Shown: positions 15,939 through 25,815, counted from the stretch's first letter. The stretch: 64,000 nucleotides of DNA from Phycisphaerae bacterium (GCA_028289375.1 JANQQK010000087.1:23970-87969), one strand, 5' to 3'. The notes: a model not told the origin generated them from the letters alone. Program-made: numbers and translations.

Positions 15939-16736
15939 ATGCCGCCTCAGACCTGGCTGACGCCAGACGAATATGGATCGACGCTCGGGGACCACGACAG
16001 CACGGTGCCGGCGAACTGGTTTCGCCGTGCACACTGGGCGGTTTACTTTTTCTTCGGGCTGCTCGCGTTGAGCGGATTGGGGTACGTCTACTACGAAGCC
16101 ATCGAGGGCGAGGTGGTCGGCGCCATGATTGGGCTGGGCATCGTGTTCGGCTCGATCGGGTTGGGGGTGGCGATGCACTGCGTCGTGCGGATGGCGGCTG
16201 TGGTCGACGCCAATCTGAACACGATCACGCTACTCCGACATCGCCACGATGCGTTGCAGCACTTCGTCGAGCGATTGAGCCGAACCATCGAATTGAATCA
16301 GAAGGAAGTGGCGCAGGTCTCATCGCTCGTCGCGGCGGAAACGACGGCTGATTCGTACCCACGTTTGGCTGAGGAAGAGGGCAAGCAGGATGGCGTTGTT
16401 GACGCCCCTGTGGGCGACGTCCCGATCGGCAACCGGACGAGTTCAGACGCGCTGCCAGATGGGGCAGCCTGCGCAGCCGCGACCGTCAATGCCGTCGCGG
16501 TCCAGCATGAAGCCGGTGGCAACGGGGCAGACAATCTTCCAACCGGTCAGACAGAACTTCGCGAAGCGTTCCGCCGTGCGATCTACGCTCAGGATTTCGC
16601 CGGTGCCATCACCGTCGGCGAGCGCATCCTTGACCTGCATCCCGAAAGCCCGATGGCCGAGCAGTACAACGAACTGTACGAATCGATCGCGTGCCGCGTC
16701 GGCGAAGGCGATATCGTCGCGTCGACAAGCACGTAG
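15939..16736 (+). CDS. Two-TM membrane protein with cytoplasmic TPR-like end
   Basis: 265 residues, unrecognised. Two transmembrane segments lie at about 31-50 and 60-85 (AVYFFFGLLALSGLGYVYYE; GAMIGLGIVFGSIGLGVAMH), then a helical or coiled stretch (RHRHDALQHFVERLSRTIEL), a variable Ala/Gly/Asp-rich linker, and a C-terminal helical pair (LREAFRRAIYAQDFAGAITV) that looks like one TPR. It follows manA by 5 bp. The topology suggests an inner-membrane scaffold; nothing catalytic is visible. Confidence 0.75.
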   Translation: MPPQTWLTPDEYGSTLGDHDSTVPANWFRRAHWAVYFFFGLLALSGLGYVYYEAIEGEVVGAMIGLGIVFGSIGLGVAMHCVVRMAAVVDANLNTITLLRHRHDALQHFVERLSRTIELNQKEVAQVSSLVAAETTADSYPRLAEEEGKQDGVVDAPVGDVPIGNRTSSDALPDGAACAAATVNAVAVQHEAGGNGADNLPTGQTELREAFRRAIYAQDFAGAITVGERILDLHPESPMAEQYNELYESIACRVGEGDIVASTST

Positions 16737-16779
16737 TGGAAGAGACCGAGGCGCAGCTTGGCTCGGGGTCGCGCATTCG

Positions 16780-17367
16780 CTACCTGTTGTACGTCCCCTG
16801 ATGCACGAAGACGCGCGCGAGCACATCCCGCTCGGGCAGTTCGCCGGCAGCGATCGACTTGCGAAACGTTTCGATGTGGTCGTCACCCACCATGAAGTAC
16901 GCGTGCTGCGATTCGACGAGATGCAACCGCCTGGGTTTGGTGGCCGAGGTTTCGCAACCCGCGTTGAGATTCACCCAGGTCGGTTTCAGTTCGACAAGCC
17001 CGTCCGGACCAATATGCACAGTCCCCACTGATGTCGGTCCGCCACCGTTGAAACATGCCCGGACATCGATGCGAAATCGCAGGTTCCTGCCAATATTCAG
17101 CGTTTGCTGATGGGGGTCGCCGTTTGGAAAGGCAGCAACATACCGGCCAGTCCAGGGACGCCCCGGCGCACTGTCCTGCCCCCACTTGGCGCGTGCCTCC
17201 TCCAACTCGTAACACCATGCAAAAACAGGCCCCGGTAGCGGAATCCCGTAACGCGACTGGATGACCTTGCCCACGAGAAGTAGTGTGACCGTGATGATGA
17301 TGAAACGCTTGAGCCGTCGTTTGCGACGTGATGCGGGCGCTGTTTGCGAGACCTCGTTTTGCCCCAT
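16780..17367 (-). CDS. Membrane-anchored protein of unknown function
   Basis: 195 residues from ATG 17367, chosen because GGAGAG lies 6 nt before it; longer in-frame starts lack such a site. A basic cytoplasmic N-terminus (SRRKRRLKRF) precedes one TM segment (IIITVTLLLVGKVIQ), then an extracytoplasmic domain with three Cys residues and many Gly and Pro. The stretch GRPWTGRYVAAFPNGDPHQQ suggests a beta-rich domain. I do not recognise the family. It is convergent with the manA-linked gene (43-bp gap) and divergent from the VWA gene. Confidence 0.65.
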   Translation of the reverse strand: MGQNEVSQTAPASRRKRRLKRFIIITVTLLLVGKVIQSRYGIPLPGPVFAWCYELEEARAKWGQDSAPGRPWTGRYVAAFPNGDPHQQTLNIGRNLRFRIDVRACFNGGGPTSVGTVHIGPDGLVELKPTWVNLNAGCETSATKPRRLHLVESQHAYFMVGDDHIETFRKSIAAGELPERDVLARVFVHQGTYNR

Positions 17368-17579
17368 GACCATCTCTCCAATGCAAGCGGTGGATAGACA
17401 CGATTCCGACCCATCGTCATCGGTCATCGCGTGGTCGACCGGCGATCCGCGCCTGCGAGCCCCGATAAGACCCCTGCGGAGCACGGATAAACGGGTGATC
17501 AACCAAAAATTTTTTCTTCGATCGCCTGTCACGTTCTTTAGGGTGACGCGGGAAGCTCCCGTGCGGTGGGGAGGCCGAC

Positions 17580-18827
17580 GTGGCCTTCATGCGACGTTTC
17601 GTGAGTGGCACGTTGGCGATTGGAGGGGGTCTTGCGTACCCCCGAGACACCGTTGCCAAATCGGTTCTCGCCCCCAACAATCACCACAGAATCATGCGAT
17701 ACCTCTATCAGCAATACGACGGGAACGAGTTTCAGACGCAGCAGCACCTCGCCCAGTTTGCCGGGTTTATGGAATTTGTGCTCGAGCACGGTGATGCTGC
17801 CCTCGACGCCCTCAAGGATGTCGAGATGGATCCGGATCAGCGGAAGATCCTCGAGAACTGGATCGATGAAGGGCTGCTCGAAAAAGTCGGGGCCTCCTTC
17901 AGGCTTACCCCGCGTGCGATCAACAGCCTGCAGCGCAAGGCGTTGATGGAGATCTTCAAGAATCTGCGACCCGATTCGGCTGAGGGACATGACACGCATG
18001 CAACTGGTGCCGGCGGCGAGCGGACCGAGGGGAGTCGGGTTTATCAATTCGGCGATCCGGTCAGCAATCTCGATTTCACCCAGACGCTGCGCAATGCGGT
18101 GGCCCGGGCCGGCAAAGGACTGCCGATCGACCTGAAGGAAGAGGACTTCGCGGTCCACCTGACCGAATCGAAGGCGACGTGCAGCACGGTGATTCTGCTG
18201 GACATGTCCGGGTCAATGTCACGCTGGAATCGTTTCAGCAACGCCAAACGCTGTGCGATGGCGGTCTATGCGCTGATACGGCAGCGGTTCGCGCTTGATA
18301 CGGTCGACGTGGTCGGTTTTCATTCCGGTGCTGAAGTGATTCCGGAGCATCGCCTGCCGCTGATGATGCCGAAGCGCGTCTCGCTGTTTGATCCGGAAGT
18401 GAACATCCGCGTGCCGATCTCCAAAATTGATGAGGCACCACAGCATTTTACAAATCTGCAGATGGGGCTGATGACGGCACGGCGGATCCTCGCTCGGCGT
18501 GGCGGCGTGAACAAGCAGGTGTTCATTATCACGGACGGGCAGCCAACCGCCCATGTGCAGGGCGATGCGGTGCATCTTGTTTATCCGCCGACGGAACGGA
18601 CCTCCATGATCACGCTGAAAGAAGCGATGTTGATGGCCCGTCAGGGTGTGCGTTTTTCGACGTTTGCGCTGATTGAGGATTATTACTACATGGATTGGGT
18701 CAGCTTCGTCGATCACATGACGCGGCTGACGCGCGGTGTCGCGTTTTATTGCACGGGCGATAATCTCGCGCAGGCGATCATGGAATCGTACATGTCCGGC
18801 CGCAAACAGAAGACGAGCCTCTCCTAG
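17580..18827 (+). CDS. VWA (von Willebrand factor A) domain protein
   Basis: 415 residues, cytoplasmic (no clear signal peptide). The C-terminal VWA domain (about 190-400) carries the MIDAS motif VILLDMSGSMSRW, a downstream Thr (HFTNLQMG) and FIITDGQPTAH. This is the layout of stand-alone VWA proteins that partner MoxR-like AAA ATPases, though no MoxR gene is in the window. The N-terminal 130 residues are helical. GTG 17580 has GGGGAGG upstream at good spacing; ATG 17694 is an alternative. It would be a metal-dependent protein-interaction scaffold; its partner is unknown. Confidence 0.85.
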   Translation: MAFMRRFVSGTLAIGGGLAYPRDTVAKSVLAPNNHHRIMRYLYQQYDGNEFQTQQHLAQFAGFMEFVLEHGDAALDALKDVEMDPDQRKILENWIDEGLLEKVGASFRLTPRAINSLQRKALMEIFKNLRPDSAEGHDTHATGAGGERTEGSRVYQFGDPVSNLDFTQTLRNAVARAGKGLPIDLKEEDFAVHLTESKATCSTVILLDMSGSMSRWNRFSNAKRCAMAVYALIRQRFALDTVDVVGFHSGAEVIPEHRLPLMMPKRVSLFDPEVNIRVPISKIDEAPQHFTNLQMGLMTARRILARRGGVNKQVFIITDGQPTAHVQGDAVHLVYPPTERTSMITLKEAMLMARQGVRFSTFALIEDYYYMDWVSFVDHMTRLTRGVAFYCTGDNLAQAIMESYMSGRKQKTSLS

Positions 18828-18933
18828 GTCCGCGTCGCAATCCGCTCATTTTGGAACGATCTAAACAAGTCCGCTGGCTTGCCGATACAGGTTCTATCAT
18901 GGAAAACCCGTATCCACGACGGAGACATGTGCA

Positions 18934-19251
18934 ATGACATCTGAGAGTTGCTCCCCCATAGCGTCGACGCTGGTCCAGGAAGACGCATCGTTCGCCGACC
19001 TTGTTGAAGAATTTGTGGATGGTTTGCAGGACCGACTGGACCAGATGAACAAAGCCGTTGCGTCGAGCGACTTCGAGCAGCTCAAGCGGTTGGCTCATCA
19101 ACTCAAAGGTGCCGGCGGCGGGCACGGTTACCCGGCGCTGACGAACGTGTCGGGTGATCTGGAGCAGTCGGCGTTGGCCGAGCAGCTTGAAGACTGCCAG
19201 CGGCAGCTTGAGGCGTTGCGATCGGTGGTGGATCGCGTGGTCGTTTCGTAG
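18934..19251 (+). CDS. Orphan HPt (histidine phosphotransfer) domain protein
   Basis: A 105-residue, single-domain protein. The phosphorylatable His is His55 in LKRLAHQLKGAGGGHGYPAL, followed by a helix that fits the four-helix HPt bundle. It would shuttle phosphoryl groups between hybrid histidine kinases and response regulators, but no such partners are in the window. Its start has GGAG about 9 nt upstream of ATG 18934. Confidence 0.88.
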   Translation: MTSESCSPIASTLVQEDASFADLVEEFVDGLQDRLDQMNKAVASSDFEQLKRLAHQLKGAGGGHGYPALTNVSGDLEQSALAEQLEDCQRQLEALRSVVDRVVVS

Positions 19252-19347
19252 CGGCGACTGGTCTGCGCACACTTGGGTAGCACGGTTTAGGGCCCACCTT
19301 GGCCGCCTGCGTGCTCGATTCCTTTCCCCGGCATCTCATGTCACCTG

Positions 19348-19402
19348 TGTATCAAGATCCTGTCGGGCGATCTTGACACTTTCGCCGTCATCGCCATACA
19401 TT
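19348..19402 (+). promoter_or_regulatory. Candidate sigma-70 promoter with overlapping inverted-repeat operator
   Basis: A consensus TTGACA (19373-19378) is followed 18 nt later by TACATT (19397-19402). The -35 box is embedded in the right arm of a perfect 8-bp inverted repeat, TCAAGATC (19352-19359) / GATCTTGA (19369-19376), with further GTG/CAC pairing outside. It would drive the ABC operon starting at 19502 with an untranslated leader of about 90 nt; a regulator bound to the repeat would block RNA polymerase. Confidence 0.5.
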
Positions 19403-19501
19403 TCCATGCCTCACAAAGGCGACGCTCCGTCTGTCGGCCAGTCTGACGCGCGGGACGGGGCGATTCCAACATGACAGTGCAGTCGGGAGGTGATTGGCGC
19501 C

Positions 19502-20449
19502 ATGATTACGGTCAAGAATCTCACCAAGCGGTATGGGCCGGTTCCGGCCATCGCCGACGTGACATTCGACATTGCGTCGGAGGAAACGGGCAACATCATC
19601 GGGTTTCTTGGCCCGAATGGTGCGGGCAAGAGCACGACGATTCGGATTTTGACGTGCTTCCAGCCGGCGACGTCGGGTTCGGCTGTGGTGGCGGGGTACG
19701 ATGTGTTCCGCGAGTCGGTGCAGGTACGGCGTCAGATCGGGTATTTGGCGGAGAATGCTCCGCTTTATCCGGAGATGCGGGCGCGGGAGTACCTGAATTT
19801 CCGCGGAAAACTGCATCGAATGTCGCCGGCGGAGCGGAAAAAGGCCATCGATCGGGTGACGGAGCGGTGTTGGCTTGGGGAGTTTGTGGATCGCCCGATC
19901 GGGCAACTGTCCAAGGGTATGCGTCAGCGTGTGGGGTTGGCCGACGCGCTGTTGCATGATCCGAAGGTCGTTTTTCTGGATGAGCCGACGATCGGGTTGG
20001 ATCCGAACCAGATTCGCGAGACGCGCAAGCTGATTCGCGAGCTGGGTGAGCGGCATGTCGTGTTCCTCAGTTCGCACATCCTTCATGAAATCGAGCAGAT
20101 CTGCACGCACACGATCATCATTGCGGGGGGTCGGATTCTCGCGCAGGGGTCGCCGAAGGCGTTGCAGGAGCAGATCAGTGCCGGCTCGAAGCTCATCACG
20201 GAGATCAAGGGATCGGAGGCTGAGGTCGAATCTGCCGTCAAGGGGCTTGCCGGGGTCGATTCGGTGCAGAGCGAAGGCGTTGACGGGTGGTGTCGGCTGA
20301 CGATCGGTGCGAACGGGTCGTCGGACATTCGCGAGGCGATCTTCAAGCTGACGAGTGAGAAGGGCTGGACGATGCGGGAGATGCGTCGCGAGGTGGCGAG
20401 CCTGGAGGACTTCTTCATCAAGATTACAGCGGAGCAGAGACTGGCATGA
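19502..20449 (+). CDS. ABC transporter ATPase, GldA-like
   Basis: A 315-residue ATP-binding subunit with Walker A GPNGAGKSTTIRIL, signature LSKGMRQRVGLADALL, Walker B VVFLDEPTIGLDP and H-loop LSSHILHEIEQ. The C-terminal 90 residues form the accessory domain common in the GldA/NosF group. It pairs with the GldF-like permease, whose ATG overlaps this stop as ATGA. In Bacteroidetes this family serves gliding motility; in planctomycetes the same gene set is common without gliding, so the substrate stays unknown. ATG 19502 is chosen because GGGAGG ends about 11 nt upstream; the earlier GTG at 19490 falls on that site. Confidence 0.92.
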   Translation: MITVKNLTKRYGPVPAIADVTFDIASEETGNIIGFLGPNGAGKSTTIRILTCFQPATSGSAVVAGYDVFRESVQVRRQIGYLAENAPLYPEMRAREYLNFRGKLHRMSPAERKKAIDRVTERCWLGEFVDRPIGQLSKGMRQRVGLADALLHDPKVVFLDEPTIGLDPNQIRETRKLIRELGERHVVFLSSHILHEIEQICTHTIIIAGGRILAQGSPKALQEQISAGSKLITEIKGSEAEVESAVKGLAGVDSVQSEGVDGWCRLTIGANGSSDIREAIFKLTSEKGWTMREMRREVASLEDFFIKITAEQRLA

Positions 20450-21234
20450 GCAAGTTAGGTCGATGGTTGTTTGGCGAGTTGATTGCCGGACTGCGGTCGG
20501 AGGAATTCCGAATCGGCGCTGGCAATGTCGCGACACTGACGGGGCGTGAGTTGAGCGCGCAATTCTTCAGCCCGATCGCCTATGTGGTGATTGCGGTGTT
20601 TCTGGTGGTGTCGGGGATTTTCTTTGGTGCGGAGACGTTTCAGCCGGGTGGTGAGGCGAGTTGCCGGGCGTTGTTTCAGGTGCTGCCGATCATCCTCGTG
20701 TTCGTGCTGCCGATGCTGACGATGCGGCTGATGAGCGAGGAGTATCGCAACGGGACGATCGAGTCGCTGATGACGGCGCCGGTCCGTGATTTGGAGGTGA
20801 TTCTCGGGAAGTTTTTGGGGAGTTTCATCTTCTTCCTGGTGCTCCTGGGGTCGACGTTGATCTACCCGCTGTTGGTGTCGGTCTGGGGGCCTTTGGATAT
20901 GGGGCTGGCGTTTTCGTCGTATGTCGGGCTGGCGTTGATGGGGGCGTTGTACATCGCGGTGGGGTTGTTCTTCAGCACGTGCACGCGGAATCAGGTGATT
21001 GCGGTGCTGTGCAGCTTTGTGCTGTTGGCGATTCTGACGCTGCTGGCGGATTACCTGGCCCGCAGTTTCGAGGGGACGTTGCGGGTGGTGCTGCAGCAGG
21101 TGTCGCTGTTGGCGCATTATCAGGATTTCGCAAGGGGGCTCATTGATACGAATCATACGCTCTTTTTCGTGACGTCGACGGCGTTGTTTCTCTTCTTTGC
21201 GGTCAAGGTGCTGGAGTTTCGACGATGGCGGTAG
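20446..21234 (+). CDS. ABC-2 permease, GldF-like
   Basis: A 262-residue membrane protein with six hydrophobic segments in the ABC-2 arrangement. The diagnostic loop LTMRLMSEEYRNGTIESLMT after the second segment is typical of GldF/CcmB-like permeases. It overlaps the ATPase gene by 4 bp and the GldG-like gene by 10 bp, so the three are translated as a unit. An N-terminal amphipathic stretch of about 40 residues precedes the first TM segment. Confidence 0.92.
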   Translation: MSKLGRWLFGELIAGLRSEEFRIGAGNVATLTGRELSAQFFSPIAYVVIAVFLVVSGIFFGAETFQPGGEASCRALFQVLPIILVFVLPMLTMRLMSEEYRNGTIESLMTAPVRDLEVILGKFLGSFIFFLVLLGSTLIYPLLVSVWGPLDMGLAFSSYVGLALMGALYIAVGLFFSTCTRNQVIAVLCSFVLLAILTLLADYLARSFEGTLRVVLQQVSLLAHYQDFARGLIDTNHTLFFVTSTALFLFFAVKVLEFRRWR

Positions 21235-23393
21235 AAGGCACGCGGCAGGCTCAGACGGCTGACTTTTCGGGTCGACATCTGGTCATTGGCGGAAACGTCG
21301 TGATCAGTCTCATTGTCGTGGTGGCGATTGTGGCGCTGCTGCAGTGGATTTCGTTTCACCGCAGCACCAAATTCGACCTGACCAGCTCGGGGCTGAACAG
21401 CCTGACGCCGGGAACGGAGCGGCTGGTGGGCGGCCTTGAGCAGAAGGTCACGCTGACGAGTCTCTATTTCGAGACCGATCTGGAGGATGAGGATCAGGGC
21501 AAGTATCGCCGGCGGATCGATGACATGCTGAGTTTGTATCAGGGTGTGAATCCGTCGATGGTCGAGGTTCGGTCGATCAATCCGCTTCAGGACCATGCGA
21601 AACGCGAGGCGTTGATCGAAGATCTGCGAGGGTTGAAGGTCTTTCGGGATGAGACGGCTTCTTACCAGGAATTGGCGACCCGCTTCGAGAGTGAATTGCT
21701 GGGCGAGATCAACGAACTGCTCGAGGGGCAGTTATCGCAGTTGTCCTTGCTGATCGAGCAAACTGGCGATGAGACGGCGAAGGTGGATCTCGGTCAGATT
21801 CAGACGGTGCTCGAGGAGCGGCAGCGGGCGGTCGCGTTTGCGGCTGAGGATGTGAAAGCGGCCAGCGAAGGCGCCCAGCCGCGGTATGGTGCGGTCAAGT
21901 CGGTGCTGACGCAGTTGTACACGGGCGTGACGCGGGATCTGAACAGCATTTTGACGTTTGTTCAGCAGGTGCAGGCGCAGCGCACGTCGATGCCGGAAGC
22001 AGTGAAGGTATTTCTCGCGGGTTTGGAAAAAACGTATCGGCCGGTGATCGCGCGACTGGAAGGCGAGACGACGACGGCGCGGAATCTCGAGCGTCTTGAG
22101 TTCGAAGCGGTGCTGCAGCAATTGGCGCCGACGTCCAACGCGATCGTCGTCTACACGGGTGACGATGCGAAGGTGGTCAACTTCAACGACGTTTGGCCGA
22201 CGGCTGATCCAAGTGCCGCACAGGCGGGTTTTGCGCGGCGGTTGTTTCGCGGCGAGGAGAAGGTGACGTCAGCAATTCTGCAGTTGACGGTGAAGGAAAA
22301 GACGGCGGTGGTGTTCGCGCGGTTCGGGGGTCAGCCGCTGTTCGTGGGTGGCGGCGTTCCGGGTATGCCAGCGATGGGCGGTGGTCCGGGTCCTTACACG
22401 CAGATGAAGACGCTGTTGGAGGATACGAATTTCGTTGTGAAGGAGTGGGACGTATCGTCGATGGATTCGCCGCCGGAGATCGACCCGCCGCCGGTGCGGA
22501 CGATCTACGTGGTGATGCGTCCGGTGAATCCGCCGCCGAGTTTTGGTCAGCCTCAGCAGCAGGGTGAGTTCAATGCGTTGCACAAGCAGCGCGTGCTTGA
22601 TGCACTTGGAGAGAATCCACGTGCGATATTCATTGCGGGATGGATGCCCGGAGCGTTCGGTGCGTTTCCGGAAGCGTATCAATATGATGATTATCTGTCG
22701 GGGACTTGGGGTATTCGGGTTGCATCGGACTTTCTGATCCTGGAGGCGTTTCCCTATCCGGGCAAGCCTGGCGAGATGGCGCTGACCCAGCAGAGCTTCA
22801 TGATCGGCGAGTTGGCTCATTCGCAGCATCCGATCGTGAAGGGGATGGTCGGCGGTCAGGCGTCGATGCGGCTGGCGTGTCCGATCGAGATCGTGGGCGA
22901 GGCGCCGGAGGGCGTGGCGACCGAGAAGCTGGTCTGGCGTGATGCGTCGGACGGGTTGTGGGGTATTCGCGACTTCACGACGTATGAAGAGCGCGTGCGT
23001 GCCGGTAAGTCGGTGACGAAGGCGGAGGGTGACATTGCGGGTCCATTCACGTTGGCGGTGTCGGCGGAGAAGGGTGACGGCAAGCTTGTGGTGGTGAGTG
23101 GTCGGTCGCCGTTTTCGGATGACTGGGCGTTGGCGCCTGCGTTGGTGATGACGAGTCAGGGTTTCACGATGCGTCAGCGGAACCCGGGCAATGTGCACCT
23201 TTTGGTTAATTCGCTGCATTGGCTGAACGACCGCGAGGAGTGGTTGGACGTGGGCAAGCCTGTGAACATCGGGACGATTGCGATCGACCAGAAGTCGGGT
23301 GCGCTGACGGCGGTGAAGGCGTTTGCGTATGCGGGTTGGCCTGCGACGGCGTTGGTGGTTGGTGGGATCGTGTGGTGGACGCGGCGACGGTAG
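21225..23393 (+). CDS. GldG-family ABC auxiliary protein
   Basis: 722 residues. An N-terminal TM segment (VVISLIVVVAIVALLQWISF), a large extracytoplasmic region, and a C-terminal TM segment ending in WWTRRR give the classic GldG-type two-anchor topology. The motif LTSSGLNSLTPGTERLVGGL just after the first TM is the family hallmark. Residues of about 130-270 are helical, probably coiled coil, with many Glu and Gln. A Gly/Pro-rich patch (VGGGVPGMPAMGGGPGP) sits near 370. It probably forms the periplasmic part of the ABC complex made by the two preceding genes. It overlaps the permease gene by 10 bp. Confidence 0.9.
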   Translation: MAVEGTRQAQTADFSGRHLVIGGNVVISLIVVVAIVALLQWISFHRSTKFDLTSSGLNSLTPGTERLVGGLEQKVTLTSLYFETDLEDEDQGKYRRRIDDMLSLYQGVNPSMVEVRSINPLQDHAKREALIEDLRGLKVFRDETASYQELATRFESELLGEINELLEGQLSQLSLLIEQTGDETAKVDLGQIQTVLEERQRAVAFAAEDVKAASEGAQPRYGAVKSVLTQLYTGVTRDLNSILTFVQQVQAQRTSMPEAVKVFLAGLEKTYRPVIARLEGETTTARNLERLEFEAVLQQLAPTSNAIVVYTGDDAKVVNFNDVWPTADPSAAQAGFARRLFRGEEKVTSAILQLTVKEKTAVVFARFGGQPLFVGGGVPGMPAMGGGPGPYTQMKTLLEDTNFVVKEWDVSSMDSPPEIDPPPVRTIYVVMRPVNPPPSFGQPQQQGEFNALHKQRVLDALGENPRAIFIAGWMPGAFGAFPEAYQYDDYLSGTWGIRVASDFLILEAFPYPGKPGEMALTQQSFMIGELAHSQHPIVKGMVGGQASMRLACPIEIVGEAPEGVATEKLVWRDASDGLWGIRDFTTYEERVRAGKSVTKAEGDIAGPFTLAVSAEKGDGKLVVVSGRSPFSDDWALAPALVMTSQGFTMRQRNPGNVHLLVNSLHWLNDREEWLDVGKPVNIGTIAIDQKSGALTAVKAFAYAGWPATALVVGGIVWWTRRR

Positions 23394-23421
23394 TGTTGAG
23401 ACGGGGTGGGAGGATGACATC

Positions 23422-25815
23422 ATGAATTTCAAGACGACGGCGGTCATGCTGATCCTGTTGGGCGTGTTGCTGGGTGGTGTCTATTTCATCCGCTTGCAGG
23501 AATCGAAGCGGCCCAAGACGGTGTCCGAGCCGCCCAAGCCACCGATGGAGCTGGCAGCGACGCCATTGTTCGATCCGCCGCTGGGCGATGTTGTGAAGCT
23601 CGTGTGTTCGCAGCGTGGGGAGCCGGACTGGGTGTTCGAGAAGACGGTGGAGGCTGATGGGCCTGGGGTTTGGCGTTTGACCGCGCCTTTTGAAGCGGAA
23701 GTGCCGCAATGGGAGGCGACGGGGATTGTCAATCGATTGAAGGACTTGAAGTACCAAATTGCCTATGGTGCGGACGAACAGGCGGCGGTTTCGCTTGACG
23801 AGGCGGGTTTGCAGAGGCCTAAATTCACGGTTGAGCTTTTTGAAGAGAGTGGGACGCAGCACAAGGTGCGGATCGGTCGGCCTGCGTCGAATTCGACGCA
23901 CTACGTTGGGGCGGGAGATCTAGAAGATGTGTTCGTCGTGCAGGGGTCGCTGACGAATCTGCTCAAGCAGAACATCTATGAGTATCGCGAGCGGGCGATG
24001 CTGTCCTTCGATGCGAGCAAGGCCGTTTCGGTTGAGTTCAACGTTCTGGAGGATGCAGAGAATGACCTGCGGACGACGTATCGGCTTGTGAAGGCGGGGG
24101 GTGACTGGCAGTTTGAAGAGCCGCTCGTGGACGATGCGGTGGACAAGCCGGTGATGGATGCGTTGGCGGCGATGAGCAATCTGCGTGCGTCGGCGTGGGT
24201 GGCGGCGGATGCGTCGGACGTGTTTGCACGGTATGGGTTGGCACCACCGAAGGTTGATATCGAGGTCACTTGCGAGGAGACGGTGACGATTGATGGGGAA
24301 CCGGGCGGTGATGATGCAGACGCAGCTTCATCCGAACCGTTGACGGAGACGGTGCTGAAGCAATATCGGTTGTACATTGCGACGCGAAGTCCGCTGGGTG
24401 ACAGCAATTTGGTTTACGCCAAGCTCGATACCGATGGCGGGGTGGCGACGATCACCAAGAATATCGCGGACAAGATGACACCTGCGATGGAGACTTGGCG
24501 GGACATGTCGGTCGTGCAGACGGACGTGGCGGACGTGGAGCGTCTGACGATTACGGCGCGTGAAGGTGGTATGGCGACGCTTGTTCGCAACGAAGTGGGA
24601 TCGTGGGTATTTGAGCGTAGTGGGGAGTCGGCGGATACTTCGTCGGTGCGTGAACTGGTTACGACGATGTCGGAGCTGGATGCGTTTGCGTACGTGCATC
24701 ACGCCAATCCGAAGAACCCGGAGTTCGGGCTGATCAACCCGGCTGCCAGGATTGAGATGAAGGTGGCAGGTTCGGATGACGTGGCGATTGTGAAGGTTGG
24801 GAATCCGACTGACCCTGCCGGCAAGCGGGCGTATTACCTGCAGCGCGGCGATTCGGAGGAAGTGGCGAAGATTCGTTCGGGGCAGGCGGAGGTGTTGCTG
24901 CGGGAGCCGATTCGGTATCGCGATCGCACGGTGATGCAGTTGGCGGTGAGCGAGATTCAGGAAATCCGGCTCGATCGGCTGCGATCGGACAGCAGCGATT
25001 ACGTGACGACGACGGTGGTGAACAATGCGGGGACCTGGCGATTGACCGCACCGTTCGCAGATGACGCGGACATGACGGCGGCTGCGACGATGGCGGCGAA
25101 GCTGGCGGACCTTCGTGCGGTCAGCATGGTGCCGGAAAGTGATCGGGATGCGAAGGCTGCGTTCGCCAAGCCGGCGGTGATTGCGTCCATGACACATGCC
25201 AAGCCGCCGGTGCTTCACTTGGACTCGGAAGGGGAATCGGTGACGTCTTCGGTTGGCTCGGAGGTGGTGGCGATCAAGATTGGCGAGCATGGGGGGCGTG
25301 TTTTTGCCAAGCGGGACGACAAGGCGGCGATGTATGAGGTTTCCAAGGGCGTGCTTGAGGCTGCGATGGCGGACCTGCATGACAAGTCGGTCTGGTCGTT
25401 TGAGATGTCGCAAGTGAAGCGTGTCACCGTTGCGGTTGATGGTGTGTCGCACGGGTTCGAGCGTGGGCAGACGGGATGGTACTACGCGCCGGAACCGGCG
25501 TTGCCGATTGATGGCAAGAAGGTTGACAATCTGGTTTTGCAGTTGGGCGATCTCAAGCTGCGTCGTTACGTCGCGTATGGCGTGAAGGGTCTGCAGAAGT
25601 ACGGACTCGACAAGCCTGATCGGTCCGTTACCATCTCGACCGATGAGGGGAAGACGCTCGAACTGATGGTCTCCCGGAAGGTCGACGCGTCCGACGCGGA
25701 AAGAAGTGTTTTCGCTGCGATCAAGGGTGTACCGCATGTATTTCTGATGACTCCGAACACGGTGTCGCGGATCGCGGTGAATATGGACGAATACGAGACC
25801 GATGGCGGCACGTGA
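23422..25815 (+). CDS. DUF4340 domain protein, membrane-anchored
   Basis: 797 residues from ATG 23422 (GGGAGG upstream). One N-terminal TM anchor (AVMLILLGVLLGGVYFIRL) precedes a long extracytoplasmic region built of DUF4340-like repeats. Recurring elements are WRLTAPFEAE / WRLTAPFADD and LDEAGLQRPKFTVEL / YGLDKPDRSVTI. DUF4340 proteins routinely follow GldG in this gene order, so it is the fourth component of the same envelope complex. The end overlaps the SixA-like gene by 14 bp. Biochemical role unknown. Confidence 0.88.
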   Translation: MNFKTTAVMLILLGVLLGGVYFIRLQESKRPKTVSEPPKPPMELAATPLFDPPLGDVVKLVCSQRGEPDWVFEKTVEADGPGVWRLTAPFEAEVPQWEATGIVNRLKDLKYQIAYGADEQAAVSLDEAGLQRPKFTVELFEESGTQHKVRIGRPASNSTHYVGAGDLEDVFVVQGSLTNLLKQNIYEYRERAMLSFDASKAVSVEFNVLEDAENDLRTTYRLVKAGGDWQFEEPLVDDAVDKPVMDALAAMSNLRASAWVAADASDVFARYGLAPPKVDIEVTCEETVTIDGEPGGDDADAASSEPLTETVLKQYRLYIATRSPLGDSNLVYAKLDTDGGVATITKNIADKMTPAMETWRDMSVVQTDVADVERLTITAREGGMATLVRNEVGSWVFERSGESADTSSVRELVTTMSELDAFAYVHHANPKNPEFGLINPAARIEMKVAGSDDVAIVKVGNPTDPAGKRAYYLQRGDSEEVAKIRSGQAEVLLREPIRYRDRTVMQLAVSEIQEIRLDRLRSDSSDYVTTTVVNNAGTWRLTAPFADDADMTAAATMAAKLADLRAVSMVPESDRDAKAAFAKPAVIASMTHAKPPVLHLDSEGESVTSSVGSEVVAIKIGEHGGRVFAKRDDKAAMYEVSKGVLEAAMADLHDKSVWSFEMSQVKRVTVAVDGVSHGFERGQTGWYYAPEPALPIDGKKVDNLVLQLGDLKLRRYVAYGVKGLQKYGLDKPDRSVTISTDEGKTLELMVSRKVDASDAERSVFAAIKGVPHVFLMTPNTVSRIAVNMDEYETDGGT

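Noticed and set aside
14557..16032. 491-codon minus-strand frame opposite manA
   Set aside because: It is a shadow of manA, low in motif content and rich in Arg/His/Pro; the plus strand encodes a full isomerase.
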